A DNA stretch of 64,000 nucleotides, taken from Ruficoccus amylovorans. Its GTDB lineage: Bacteria > Verrucomicrobiota > Verrucomicrobiia > Opitutales > Cerasicoccaceae. Shown one piece after another: positions 43,892 through 52,187 of the stretch. The stretch lies in assembly GCF_014230085.1 (NCBI RefSeq), contig NZ_JACHVB010000025.1, positions 62,001-126,000 of the forward strand. The letters run 5' to 3'. A program made the translations under genes and the position numbers. Positions within the stretch are counted from its first letter, which is position 1, and each line of letters begins with the position of its first letter. A model generated the notes under the pieces. The model saw only the letters and a program-made list of their open reading frames with translations. It did not search any database and was not told the origin of the DNA.

Positions 43892-44974
43892 ATGAGCTAT
43901 AAACTCTTCATTCCCGGTCCGATCCAGGTGTCGGAAAAAACCTATCGCGCGATGACGACACCTGTCATCGGCCACCGAAGCAAGGACTTCGTGGAGCTGT
44001 TTCAGGCCATCCAGCCCTCCCTCCAGAAGCTCCTCTACACGCAGGACCCGGTTTACCTGAGCACCAGCAGCGCCTGGGGCGTGATGGAAGGCTCGCTGCG
44101 CAACGTGGTCAAAAAGAAGGTCCTCAACTGCTGCTCGGGCGCGTTCTCGGACAAGTGGTACGACGTTTCCCTCCGCTGCGGCCTCCAGGCCAAGGAGCTC
44201 AAATACGAATGGGGCACCCCCATCGACCCGGAGGACATCCGCAAGGAGCTTTCCACCGGGGAGTACGACGCCATCACCATCATTCACAACGAAACCTCGA
44301 CCGGCACCATGAACCCGCTGGAGGAAATCGCCGCCGTGCTGCGCGAGTTCCCCGAGGTCATTGCCATCGTGGACACGGTCAGTTCCTTCTCGGCCCTCAA
44401 GATCGATAAGGACGCCCTCGGCCTCGACATCATCCTGACCGGCTCGCAGAAGGCCCTCGCCCTGCCGCCCGGCCTCGCCCTGCTCTCCGTCTCGGAAAAG
44501 GCCCTCAAGCGCGCCGAGACCGTCGAAAACCGCGGCTACTACTTTGACTTCATCGAGTTCCAGAAGAACTACGAGAAGGGCATGACCCCGAGCACGCCGG
44601 TCATTCCGCTCATCTACGCGCTCAAGAGCAAGCTGGAAGACATCTTCGAGGAAGGGCTGGAAAACCGCTACGCCCGCCACCTGCGCCTCAACAACCTCGT
44701 GCGCGAGTGGGTCAGCAAAAACGGCATGGAACTGCTCCCGGCCCCCGAGTACGGCTCGGTCACGCTCAACTGTATCAAGAACCTGCGCGAAATCGACCTG
44801 CCCAAGCTCAACGAAGCCCTCAAGAGCCGCTACAACTGCGTCATCGACGGCGGCTACGGCAAGCTCAAGGGCAAAGCCTTCCGCATCTCCAACATGGGCG
44901 ACGAAACCGACGAGACCATGGCCGAGCTGCTCAGCGCGCTCGACAGCCTGCTCCCCGAATTCGCCGCCAAGTAG
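43892..44974 (+). CDS. class V aminotransferase (alanine-glyoxylate/serine-pyruvate type)
   Basis: This 360-residue PLP enzyme has the family opening FIPGPIQVSEKTYRAM (residues 6-21) and HRSKDFVEL. The PLP lysine is K187 in TGSQKALALPPG, with the aspartate in IVDTVSSFSA. It probably transfers the amino group between glyoxylate or pyruvate and alanine, serine or aspartate. A hairpin-like CCCC-GCGA-GGGG lies in the gap after panD. The insertion-like GxxExxY cassette begins 9 bases after its stop. Confidence 0.88.
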   Translation: MSYKLFIPGPIQVSEKTYRAMTTPVIGHRSKDFVELFQAIQPSLQKLLYTQDPVYLSTSSAWGVMEGSLRNVVKKKVLNCCSGAFSDKWYDVSLRCGLQAKELKYEWGTPIDPEDIRKELSTGEYDAITIIHNETSTGTMNPLEEIAAVLREFPEVIAIVDTVSSFSALKIDKDALGLDIILTGSQKALALPPGLALLSVSEKALKRAETVENRGYYFDFIEFQKNYEKGMTPSTPVIPLIYALKSKLEDIFEEGLENRYARHLRLNNLVREWVSKNGMELLPAPEYGSVTLNCIKNLREIDLPKLNEALKSRYNCVIDGGYGKLKGKAFRISNMGDETDETMAELLSALDSLLPEFAAK

Positions 44975-44982
44975 AGACATCC

Positions 44983-45452
44983 TTTTAACAGGAAGGACGG
45001 GAAGAGCCGGGAAGCATGCACGAAAAGTTTGAAAGAGCCGACAAGTTGACGAAAACCGTCATCGATTCGGCCTTTCGAGTGCATCGCCATTTCGGACCGG
45101 GGCTGCTTGAATCCATCTATCAGAAGGCCTTCTCGCGCGATTTGGCGCTGGAAGGCCTGATGGTTGAGGCGGAGCTGTGTATCCCCATCGAATATCGCGG
45201 AGAAGTGTTCAATGAACACATACGGGCAGATATTTTTGTTGAGCAATCCCTGCTGGTAGAACTGAAAGTAGTCGAAGCGGTTCGCCCCGAGCATATCGCT
45301 CAAACACTGAGCTACATGAAGCTTCTGAATGCTCCGGTCGGCCTGATTTTCAACTTCTACGAATCCGAATTTCGAAAAGGAATTCGCAGGTTAACCTTGA
45401 AAGGAGCGGATAAATAGCCCTTTCTCCGTTCTTCCCGACCTTCCTGTTAAAA
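44983..45452. mobile_element. 470-bp cassette carrying the GxxExxY gene, flanked by 23-bp inverted repeats
   Basis: TTTTAACAGGAAGG followed by ACGGGAAGA (44983-45005) is repeated in inverted form at 45430-45452, reading the same on the opposite strand except for one base (A/T at the 15th position). The repeats enclose only the GxxExxY gene. The left arm starts 8 bases after the aminotransferase stop, and the right arm ends 6 bases before the topoisomerase ATG. No target duplication is evident. The interior is more AT-rich than both neighbours. Confidence 0.65.
45016..45417 (+). CDS. GxxExxY family protein
   Basis: This 133-residue protein has the signature G29-L-L-E32-S-I-Y35 in GPGLLESIYQKAF. 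A PD-(D/E)XK-like strand pattern follows (RADIFVEQSLLVELKVVE with Asp, Glu and Lys), and the C-terminal FNFYESEFRKGIRRL is typical of this family. Members are widespread, patchily distributed and of unproven function; a nuclease-like fold has been suggested by sequence. GGGAAGAGCCGGGAAGC precedes the ATG. The gene lies inside a 23-bp inverted-repeat pair, between two unrelated housekeeping-type genes, which suggests that it moves as a unit. Confidence 0.85.
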   Translation: MHEKFERADKLTKTVIDSAFRVHRHFGPGLLESIYQKAFSRDLALEGLMVEAELCIPIEYRGEVFNEHIRADIFVEQSLLVELKVVEAVRPEHIAQTLSYMKLLNAPVGLIFNFYESEFRKGIRRLTLKGADK

Positions 45453-45457
45453 TTTTC

Positions 45458-47992
45458 ATGAAAACCCTTGTCATCGCGGAAAAACCCAGCGTCGCCGGCG
45501 ACCTCGCACGCGTCCTTGGCCGCATCCCCCGTAAAGGCGACCACTACGAAAACGACGAGTACATCATCGACTCGGCCGTTGGCCACCTTGTGGAGCTTAT
45601 CATGCCCGAGGACATCAGCCCGGACTACAAACGCTGGACGCTGAAGACCCTCCCCATCGTGCCGAAGACCTTCAAGCTCCGGCCCATCGACAAGACCAAG
45701 AAGAAGTTCCAGGAGCTGAAAAAGCACATCGCCCGCGACGACGTCGGCATGATCATCAACGCCTGTGACGCCGGACGCGAGGGCGAGCTGATCTTTACCT
45801 ACATCATGGAACTGGCCAAGGGCGACAAAAAGGACATCCGCCGCCTGTGGATGTCCTCCATGACCCCGCAGGCCATCCGCGACGCCTTCTCCAACCTGCG
45901 CTCCTCCGAGGAGATGCAGCCCCTGCAGGACGCCGCCCGCTCCCGCTCCGAGGCCGACTGGCTCATCGGCATCAACGGCACCCGCGGCGCCACCGTCCAG
46001 TTCGGTCGCCGCGGCGGCACCGCCGCCACCGTGGGCCGCGTCCAGACCCCCACCCTCACGCTCGTCTATGAACGCGAGTGCGAAATCCGCAATTTCAAGG
46101 CCCGCGACTACTGGCGCATCCTCGGCAACTTCAACATCACCGCCGGCGCCTACGACGGGGTTTACCAGAAGCCTGACTTCAAGAAGGCCGACGACGAGCA
46201 CGACCGCGCCGACCGCCTCTGGGACAAGGAGCAGGCCGAGCGCATCCTGCTCGAAGCCCTCGCCGCCGGGCCCGAGGCCGCCGTCACCGAGGAGAAAAAG
46301 CGCACCCGTCAGGCTTCCCCGCGTCTTTACGACCTGACCACGCTCCAGCGCGAGGCCAACAGCCGCTTCGGCTTCCCCGCCGGGATGACGCTCAACATCG
46401 CCCAGGCCCTCTACGAGAAGCACAAGATGATCACCTACCCGCGTACCGACTCGCGGGCGCTTCCCGAGGACTACGGCCACACCGTGCGCGACACCCTGGC
46501 CAGCCTGCCCGAGCCCTACGCCATCCACGCCGAAAAGGTCCTGGCCAACGACTGGGTCGTCACCGGCAACAAGCGTATCTTTAATAACAAGCAGGTCAGC
46601 GATCACTTCGCCATCATCCCGACCAACACCTCCCCGAAAAAACTTCAGGAGCGCGAGCAGAAGATCTATGACATGATCACTCGGCGCTTCATGGCGGTGT
46701 TCTTCCCCCCGGCCGAGTACGACGTGACCACCCGCATGAGCGAGCTCGGCGGGCACGCCTTCAAGACCGAAGGCAAGGTCCTCGCCGTCGCCGGTTGGCT
46801 CGAAGCCTACGGCAAGGGCAGCGGCCAGGGCGGCGAAGACACCCTGCCGGCCCTTTCCCCCGAAGACGGTTCACCGGCCAAGGCCCGCCTCGCGCAGGCC
46901 GAACTCCAGGCCGACCAGACCCGCCCCCCGCCCCGCTACACGGAAGCCACTCTCCTGGCCGCCATGGAAGGCGCGGGCAAGTTCGTCGAGGACGAGGAAC
47001 TGCGCGAAGCCCTCAAGGAACGCGGCCTGGGCACTCCGGCCACCCGCGCCGCGACCATCGACCACCTGGTCAAGGAGCGCTACATCGAGCGTGAAGGCCG
47101 CGACCTGGCCCCGACCCACAAGGCCGAGGATCTGGTCAAATTCCTGCGCACCTTTAAGATCGACGCCCTCACCCGCCCCGAGCTTACCGGCGAGTGGGAG
47201 CACCGCCTCCGTCAGATCGAGGAGGGCACGCTCTCCCGCGATGAGTTCATGAAGGGCATCGCCTCCATGACCGAGGAGATGATCAACAACCTCAACGCCC
47301 CGCCCCCGGCCAAGGAGACGCACCTGATCTCCCCTCTGGACAAAACCCCCCTGCTCGAAGACCACCGCGCGTGGTTCTCGCAGGAGTCGGTTGATGTGCG
47401 TGGGCGCGCCATCCCGAAGGTTTCCGTCAACAAGGTCATCGGCAACCGCAAGCTCGACCCCGACGAGGTGGAAGTCCTCTTGGACAAGGGTGAGATCGGC
47501 CCGCTCGACGGCTTCAAGTCCCGCATGGGCAAAGCCTTTTCCGCCGTGCTCAAGCTGGCCGAAAAGGACAACGGCTCCCTCCGCGTAGAGCTGGACTTCG
47601 GCGACAACGGCAACGGCCCCGGCGACGAGGACATCGACCTGTCGCAGTTCCCCGTCGTGGGCACCTCCCCCGTGGACAACACTCCCGTGCACGAGACGCC
47701 CAACGCCTACATCTCCGAGGGCAAAGACGCCAAGGGTCGCGCCACCTTCCGCATGAGCCGCAACATGCTCGGCAAGGCTCTCCCCGCCGAGCAGATCAAA
47801 AAGCTCCTGACCAACCGCAAGACGGACCTCATCCAGGGCTTCCGCTCGAACCGCACCAAGCGCCTTTTCGACGCCTTCCTCATCCTCCAGGACGACGGCG
47901 GCATCAAGTTCGAGTTCCCGCCCCGCCCCGCCAAGAAAGCGGCGAAAAAAGCCGCCAAGGACGCCCCCTCGGAAGCCCCCAAGGAAAGCTGA
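45458..47992 (+). CDS. topB: type IA DNA topoisomerase (TopB-like)
   Basis: This 844-residue enzyme has an N-terminal Toprim domain: AEKPSVAGDLA at residues 7-17 and DAGREGELI. The active tyrosine is Tyr327 in MITYPRTDSR. In place of zinc fingers the C-terminus carries two related repeats ending in SRMGKAFSAVLKLAEKD and SNRTKRLFDAFLILQDD, followed by a basic Lys/Ala-rich tail (KKAAKKAAKDA). It would relax or decatenate DNA. The start ATG 45458 directly abuts the right inverted repeat of the GxxExxY cassette, so the native ribosome-binding site may have been altered. The HAD gene follows 3 bases after its stop. Confidence 0.88.
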   Translation: MKTLVIAEKPSVAGDLARVLGRIPRKGDHYENDEYIIDSAVGHLVELIMPEDISPDYKRWTLKTLPIVPKTFKLRPIDKTKKKFQELKKHIARDDVGMIINACDAGREGELIFTYIMELAKGDKKDIRRLWMSSMTPQAIRDAFSNLRSSEEMQPLQDAARSRSEADWLIGINGTRGATVQFGRRGGTAATVGRVQTPTLTLVYERECEIRNFKARDYWRILGNFNITAGAYDGVYQKPDFKKADDEHDRADRLWDKEQAERILLEALAAGPEAAVTEEKKRTRQASPRLYDLTTLQREANSRFGFPAGMTLNIAQALYEKHKMITYPRTDSRALPEDYGHTVRDTLASLPEPYAIHAEKVLANDWVVTGNKRIFNNKQVSDHFAIIPTNTSPKKLQEREQKIYDMITRRFMAVFFPPAEYDVTTRMSELGGHAFKTEGKVLAVAGWLEAYGKGSGQGGEDTLPALSPEDGSPAKARLAQAELQADQTRPPPRYTEATLLAAMEGAGKFVEDEELREALKERGLGTPATRAATIDHLVKERYIEREGRDLAPTHKAEDLVKFLRTFKIDALTRPELTGEWEHRLRQIEEGTLSRDEFMKGIASMTEEMINNLNAPPPAKETHLISPLDKTPLLEDHRAWFSQESVDVRGRAIPKVSVNKVIGNRKLDPDEVEVLLDKGEIGPLDGFKSRMGKAFSAVLKLAEKDNGSLRVELDFGDNGNGPGDEDIDLSQFPVVGTSPVDNTPVHETPNAYISEGKDAKGRATFRMSRNMLGKALPAEQIKKLLTNRKTDLIQGFRSNRTKRLFDAFLILQDDGGIKFEFPPRPAKKAAKKAAKDAPSEAPKES

Positions 47993-47995
47993 GCC

Positions 47996-48607
47996 ATGCT
48001 GAAAATCCCTCCCGGCGATTTCCTCGGCGCGATCTTCGACTGCGACGGCACGCTGGCCGACAGCATGCCCGTGCACTACCGCGCCTGGGTCGAGGCGTTC
48101 AAGGCCCATCACGCCAAGTTCGACTTCACCTGGGAGATTTTCTACTCCATGGCCGGGACCGGGCTGGAGGATTCCGTCGTGCAGCTTAACCAGCGCTTTA
48201 ACGACACCCTCGACCCCGCTGCCGCCGTCCGCAGCCAGATGGAGATCCTCGACCGGCTGCACCACGAGGTCACGCCCATCGTGGAGGTGGTCGAAATCGC
48301 CCGGCACTACGCCCAGGCGGGCAAAAAAGTTTCCGTCTCCAGCGGCGGCACCTACCGCCACGTCCACGAGACGCTGCGCCAGATCGGCGTGCACGACCTG
48401 TTCCCGGTCATCATCACCCGCGAGGACTACGCCCGCAGCAAGCCCGCTCCGGACTGTTTCCTGCTCGCCGCCGAACGCATGGGCGTTCCCCCGTCCGCCT
48501 GCCTCGTCTTCGAAGACAGCCACCTCGGCATCGCCGCCGCCGACGCCGCCGGCATGGCCTCCGTCTATGTCGAGCCCGAGACCTACTCCAGAGGCTCGGG
48601 AATATAA
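47996..48607 (+). CDS. HAD superfamily phosphatase (beta-phosphoglucomutase-like)
   Basis: This 203-residue protein has motif I FDCDGTLADS (about residues 14-23), motif II SSGG, a lysine in ITREDYARSKPAPD, and motif IV FEDSHLGIAAADAAG. A cap domain follows motif I. It resembles YqaB/CbbY-type sugar phosphatases; the substrate cannot be given. It starts 3 bases after the topoisomerase stop, so the two are co-transcribed. An ACAAAG-rich repeat follows (48614-48652). Confidence 0.85.
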   Translation: MLKIPPGDFLGAIFDCDGTLADSMPVHYRAWVEAFKAHHAKFDFTWEIFYSMAGTGLEDSVVQLNQRFNDTLDPAAAVRSQMEILDRLHHEVTPIVEVVEIARHYAQAGKKVSVSSGGTYRHVHETLRQIGVHDLFPVIITREDYARSKPAPDCFLLAAERMGVPPSACLVFEDSHLGIAAADAAGMASVYVEPETYSRGSGI

Positions 48608-48681
48608 GAGCTGGTCACAAAGAGCACAAAGAAGACACGAAGCTCACAAAGGCAGGGCTGGCGGTGGGGCCAACGTTATTT

Positions 48682-49122
48682 CTATTTACGCTTGGTATTT
48701 GCCGCTGCGCGATCGGCGCAAATCCTTCGGCGTGAAATAGCTCCCCCGACAAAGCCTACCACACACGCCAACCACCCCGGCCATAATGGAGGCCTGCTGC
48801 TCTCACAAATGTAATAAACCAATGCGTGAAGATAGCGCCTGCCTCCGTCTTCAACTTTGATATGCCATTGCTCATCGAGAATTTCCGCCACATCCGCCTC
48901 TGTCAGCTTACCCTGGACAACTTTCGACTGTATCCAGCCAGCCAGTTTGTACTCAAAATAACTGACACTAGATGAAGCATTGGACTCGACATTGAGAGGC
49001 AACACATAGGCAAAAAATAACCAAATCACTCCAAGAAAAAGGAGTAAAACTGAGAGCGCCTCGTTCAGTGATGTGCGAAACTTCATACCCCTCAAAATCC
49101 TCCCAATAACAGTATATATCAT
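48682..49122 (-). CDS. membrane protein of unknown function, AT-rich
   Basis: This 146-residue protein has one clear membrane helix near the N-terminus (about 20-42: SVLLLFLGVIWLFFAYVLPL) and a second around 122-140, with a soluble domain between them. No family is recognised. The start may be ATG 49086, 12 codons in. The coding sequence is noticeably more AT-rich than menB and the HAD gene beside it, which suggests transfer. It is convergent with the HAD gene. Confidence 0.5.
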   Translation of the reverse strand: MIYTVIGRILRGMKFRTSLNEALSVLLLFLGVIWLFFAYVLPLNVESNASSSVSYFEYKLAGWIQSKVVQGKLTEADVAEILDEQWHIKVEDGGRRYLHALVYYICESSRPPLWPGWLACVVGFVGGAISRRRICADRAAANTKRK

Positions 49123-49206
49123 TTCCCGTTTATAACTGCAATAATCCCGAGACTAGGCTTTTACCGGATCACCCAGTTTTGATGCTTGCCTCAGCGATTC
49201 CCTACC

Positions 49207-50046
49207 TCACGGCAGCCACGGGAACTTCCGGAAGTCGGGAGCACGCTTCTCGACGTAGGCGCGGCGGCCTTCGTCGCCCTGCTCGGTCAGGTAATAGAGC
49301 AGCGTGGCGTTGCCCGCCAGCTCCTGCAGGCCCTGCTGGCCGTCCACATCGGCATTGAACGCGCTCTTGAGCAGGCGGATGGCGAGCGGGCTGTGCTGCA
49401 TGATTTCGCGTGCCCACTTGACGCCCTCTTCCTGGAGTTGCCCAACCGGCACGACCTCGTTGACCAGGCCCATGTCGAGCGCCTGCTGCGCGTTGTACTG
49501 GCGGCAGAGGTACCAGATTTCGCGAGCCTTTTTCTGACCAACGATACGGGCGAGGTAGCTGGAGCCAAACCCGCCGTCGAAACTACCCACGCGCGGTCCG
49601 GTCTGCCCGAAGACGGCATTGTCGGCGGCAATGGTCAGGTCGCAGACCACGTGCAGCACGTGCCCGCCGCCGATCGCGTAGCCCGCCACCAGCGCGATCA
49701 CAACCTTCGGCATGGAGCGGATGAGCTTCTGCAGGTCGAGCACGTTCAGGCGCGGCACGCCATCCTTGCCCTGATAGCCGCCCGCCTGATGGCCGCGAAT
49801 CTTCTGGTCGCCCCCGGCGCAAAAGGCGTACTTGCCGTCGGTCTGAGGATTGGCCCCGGTCAGCAGAACCACGCCGACACTCGGGTCTTCGCGTGCATCG
49901 GTGAAGGCCGCGATCATCTCGGCCACCGTGTCGGGGGTAAAGGCGTTGCGCCGATGCGGACGGTTGATCGTCACGCGGGCGATACCCTCGCCCTCCAGCT
50001 TTTCGTAAACGATTTCTTCAAACTCCCTGACTTTGGTCCAATTCAT
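49207..50046 (-). CDS. menB: 1,4-dihydroxy-2-naphthoyl-CoA synthase
   Basis: This 279-residue crotonase-fold enzyme closes the second ring in menaquinone synthesis from o-succinylbenzoyl-CoA. The N-terminus [19 protein letters not shown] is typical. [11 protein letters not shown] and [19 protein letters not shown] form the oxyanion hole, and [37 protein letters not shown] (given by its ends) is MenB-specific. ATG 50046 is the family start. It lies 63 bases after menD on the same strand, making menF-menD-menB a cluster. menC, menE and menA are not in view. Confidence 0.93.
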   Translation of the reverse strand: MNWTKVREFEEIVYEKLEGEGIARVTINRPHRRNAFTPDTVAEMIAAFTDAREDPSVGVVLLTGANPQTDGKYAFCAGGDQKIRGHQAGGYQGKDGVPRLNVLDLQKLIRSMPKVVIALVAGYAIGGGHVLHVVCDLTIAADNAVFGQTGPRVGSFDGGFGSSYLARIVGQKKAREIWYLCRQYNAQQALDMGLVNEVVPVGQLQEEGVKWAREIMQHSPLAIRLLKSAFNADVDGQQGLQELAGNATLLYYLTEQGDEGRRAYVEKRAPDFRKFPWLP

Positions 50047-50109
50047 AACAGAAGGTCGTTGTGTATTCAATTTTAATGACAAAATAAAGCGGCCACATGC
50101 GCGAGCAGA

Positions 50110-52185
50110 CTAACTCTGCGCCGAGGAATTTCCGCCCGCTGGCTTATCCTCACCGGATTGGCTCTGTGGCGACGCACTCGCCCCCGAGGAAGGCTTCCTG
50201 CGGCGTCGCGGACGAGCAGATTTCTTTTTTACCGCAGCAGTCTGCGGCTCACTGCGATCGTCCACCCCGGAACGCGGTGCATGCGCAGGGCTCGAAGCAG
50301 ACGTTGAATCTGGAACAGTTGCAGAACGGACAGGAGGCGCGTCAACAGTGCGGGCGGCCACCTCTCCCTCCGCGTCGGATTTTTTCCCCCGAGAGCGGCG
50401 GCGGGTTGATTTCTTTTTCGGCGCAGAATCGGACACGTCAGTCGGCTTGGCGGCGGGTTTTGAGTCGGCGGGCTTCGTCTCCCCTCCGAGCAGCGCCTTG
50501 CGCAGCGGCACATCGTCGGCGGAATCCGTCACCACCTCGATGATACGGACGCCCTCGCGGGGAAGTTTGCTGACCAACCGGTCCAACTCGGACCAATCCT
50601 TCGGCTTCACGTACTCGACACCGTGCGCGGCGGCGAGCTTTTCAAAATCCACCCGTTGCGGCGTAGCGAAAAATTCCTCAAAGGGGGGATCAAACTTCGC
50701 GATGGCGAGGTTCTCAAAAATCCGCCCGCCCCCGTTGTTGACGAGGATCACAGTCAGGCTACCGCGCAGGCGCGGGGCGCTCAGCAGACCGTTGCTGTCG
50801 TGGAGGAATGCGAGGTCCCCCGTAAGCAAAACCGCGGACCGCCCGCCGTGGGCGAGGCCGAGCGCGGTCGAGAGCGTGCCGTCGATGCCGTTCGCGCCGC
50901 GGTTGGCGCAAACGGCGTAGCCGCGTTCCGAGGGCTGCCAGAACATCTCCGCATCGCGCACCGGCATGCTTGCGGCGATGAATACCGGCGTCTTTTCCGG
51001 CAAGCGTCGAGAGAGCAGCCAGGGAATTTTTCCCTCAAAGAATGTTTCGCAGCCGCGTAGTTCTTTTTGGATACGCTCTGAGCAAGTCCCATCGGCCTTG
51101 AGCCACGCCTCGGCGTAGCGGCTCATCGGGGCCACGTGCATGTCGAGCTCATCGGTAAAGACATCGTCGCCGAGTCGCAGGTGTGTGGCGCGGGTGTGCA
51201 GGCTGTCGAGGTTGCGGTACGAGCCGTCGATGACGAGCGTCTCGGCTTCTGTATCCGCCAGCCAACTACGCAGAAGCTTGCTCGTGGGCAAGTCCCCGAA
51301 CTGGAGCACAAAGTCCGGGCGATGCTTGTCCGACCAGTGACGGTCACGCACGAGCGCATGGTAGTTGGTCACGAGCGGCGCGTGCTTGGGCGCGTGAGTG
51401 CGCAGCGGAGAAAGCACATCGGCCAGGACCGGCCAGCCGAGCATCCGGGCCATGCCGAAAACCGTCTCGGCATAGGCGGCGGGGTTCTCCACCCGCGTGC
51501 AACCGGCCACGATCAGCCCGCGCTCATGCTGTTCGAGCGAGTCGAGCGAGGCGACGGTACCGGATACCTGCGGGGGCGTTACCTCGGCCAGGAATTTTTC
51601 CACGTCAAAGCCCTTGGGCAAAAACGGATGCTCCGCCGGGACCGGCGCGAGCGGATCGCGGAAAGGAACGTTCAGGTGTACCGGGCCTGGCAGCGGCGTC
51701 AGAGCCCGGCGGAAGGCATGGCGCAAGGTCTGCCGCAGGTAGCGCAGGCGCTCGACGCCGGGCAGGGCCAGTTCGTGTTCCCAAATGGCGTAGGAGCCGT
51801 AGATTTTCCGCTGGTCGATGGTCTGGCCGGATGCGCAATCGCGCATTTCGGGCGGGCGGTCAGCGGTCAGCACGATCAGCGGCAGGCCGCTCATCTGCGC
51901 CTCGATCACGGCGGGCAGGTAGTTGGCGGCGGCAGTGCCGGAGGTACAGACCAGGGCGACGGGCTTTCCCGTCCGCCGGACGAGTCCGAGCGCGAAGAAA
52001 CCCGCCGAGCGCTCGTCGAGCACAGGAATGGCCTCGATGTCGGCGCAGGTGGCGAAGCCCAGCGTCAGCGGCGCGGAGCGCGAACCGGGCGAGATGACCG
52101 CATGCCGCAGGCCGAGCCGGGCCAGTGTTTCGGCCACGAGGCCGCCCCAGAATACATTCAGGTTTGCCAGGCAGAGTTTGTCCAT
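50110..52185 (-). CDS. menD: 2-succinyl-5-enolpyruvyl-6-hydroxy-3-cyclohexene-1-carboxylate synthase with basic C-terminal tail
   Basis: This ThDP enzyme joins 2-oxoglutarate-derived succinyl semialdehyde to isochorismate. The N-terminal SPGSRSAPLTLG (about residues 33-44), the catalytic glutamate region and the GDLAFLHDSNGLL ThDP motif are present. The enzyme core ends near residue 568, after which 123 residues of Lys/Arg/Ser/Pro/Ala-rich disordered sequence follow. The tail has two similar basic clusters, KKKSTRRRSRGKK and KKKSARPRRRRKP. Usual MenD length is about 550-580. The frame is open and shows no frameshift, so the tail seems real. It starts 2 bases after the menF stop, indicating tight coupling. 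Confidence 0.92.
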   Translation of the reverse strand: MDKLCLANLNVFWGGLVAETLARLGLRHAVISPGSRSAPLTLGFATCADIEAIPVLDERSAGFFALGLVRRTGKPVALVCTSGTAAANYLPAVIEAQMSGLPLIVLTADRPPEMRDCASGQTIDQRKIYGSYAIWEHELALPGVERLRYLRQTLRHAFRRALTPLPGPVHLNVPFRDPLAPVPAEHPFLPKGFDVEKFLAEVTPPQVSGTVASLDSLEQHERGLIVAGCTRVENPAAYAETVFGMARMLGWPVLADVLSPLRTHAPKHAPLVTNYHALVRDRHWSDKHRPDFVLQFGDLPTSKLLRSWLADTEAETLVIDGSYRNLDSLHTRATHLRLGDDVFTDELDMHVAPMSRYAEAWLKADGTCSERIQKELRGCETFFEGKIPWLLSRRLPEKTPVFIAASMPVRDAEMFWQPSERGYAVCANRGANGIDGTLSTALGLAHGGRSAVLLTGDLAFLHDSNGLLSAPRLRGSLTVILVNNGGGRIFENLAIAKFDPPFEEFFATPQRVDFEKLAAAHGVEYVKPKDWSELDRLVSKLPREGVRIIEVVTDSADDVPLRKALLGGETKPADSKPAAKPTDVSDSAPKKKSTRRRSRGKKSDAEGEVAARTVDAPPVRSATVPDSTSASSPAHAPRSGVDDRSEPQTAAVKKKSARPRRRRKPSSGASASPQSQSGEDKPAGGNSSAQS

Positions 52186-52187
52186 CT

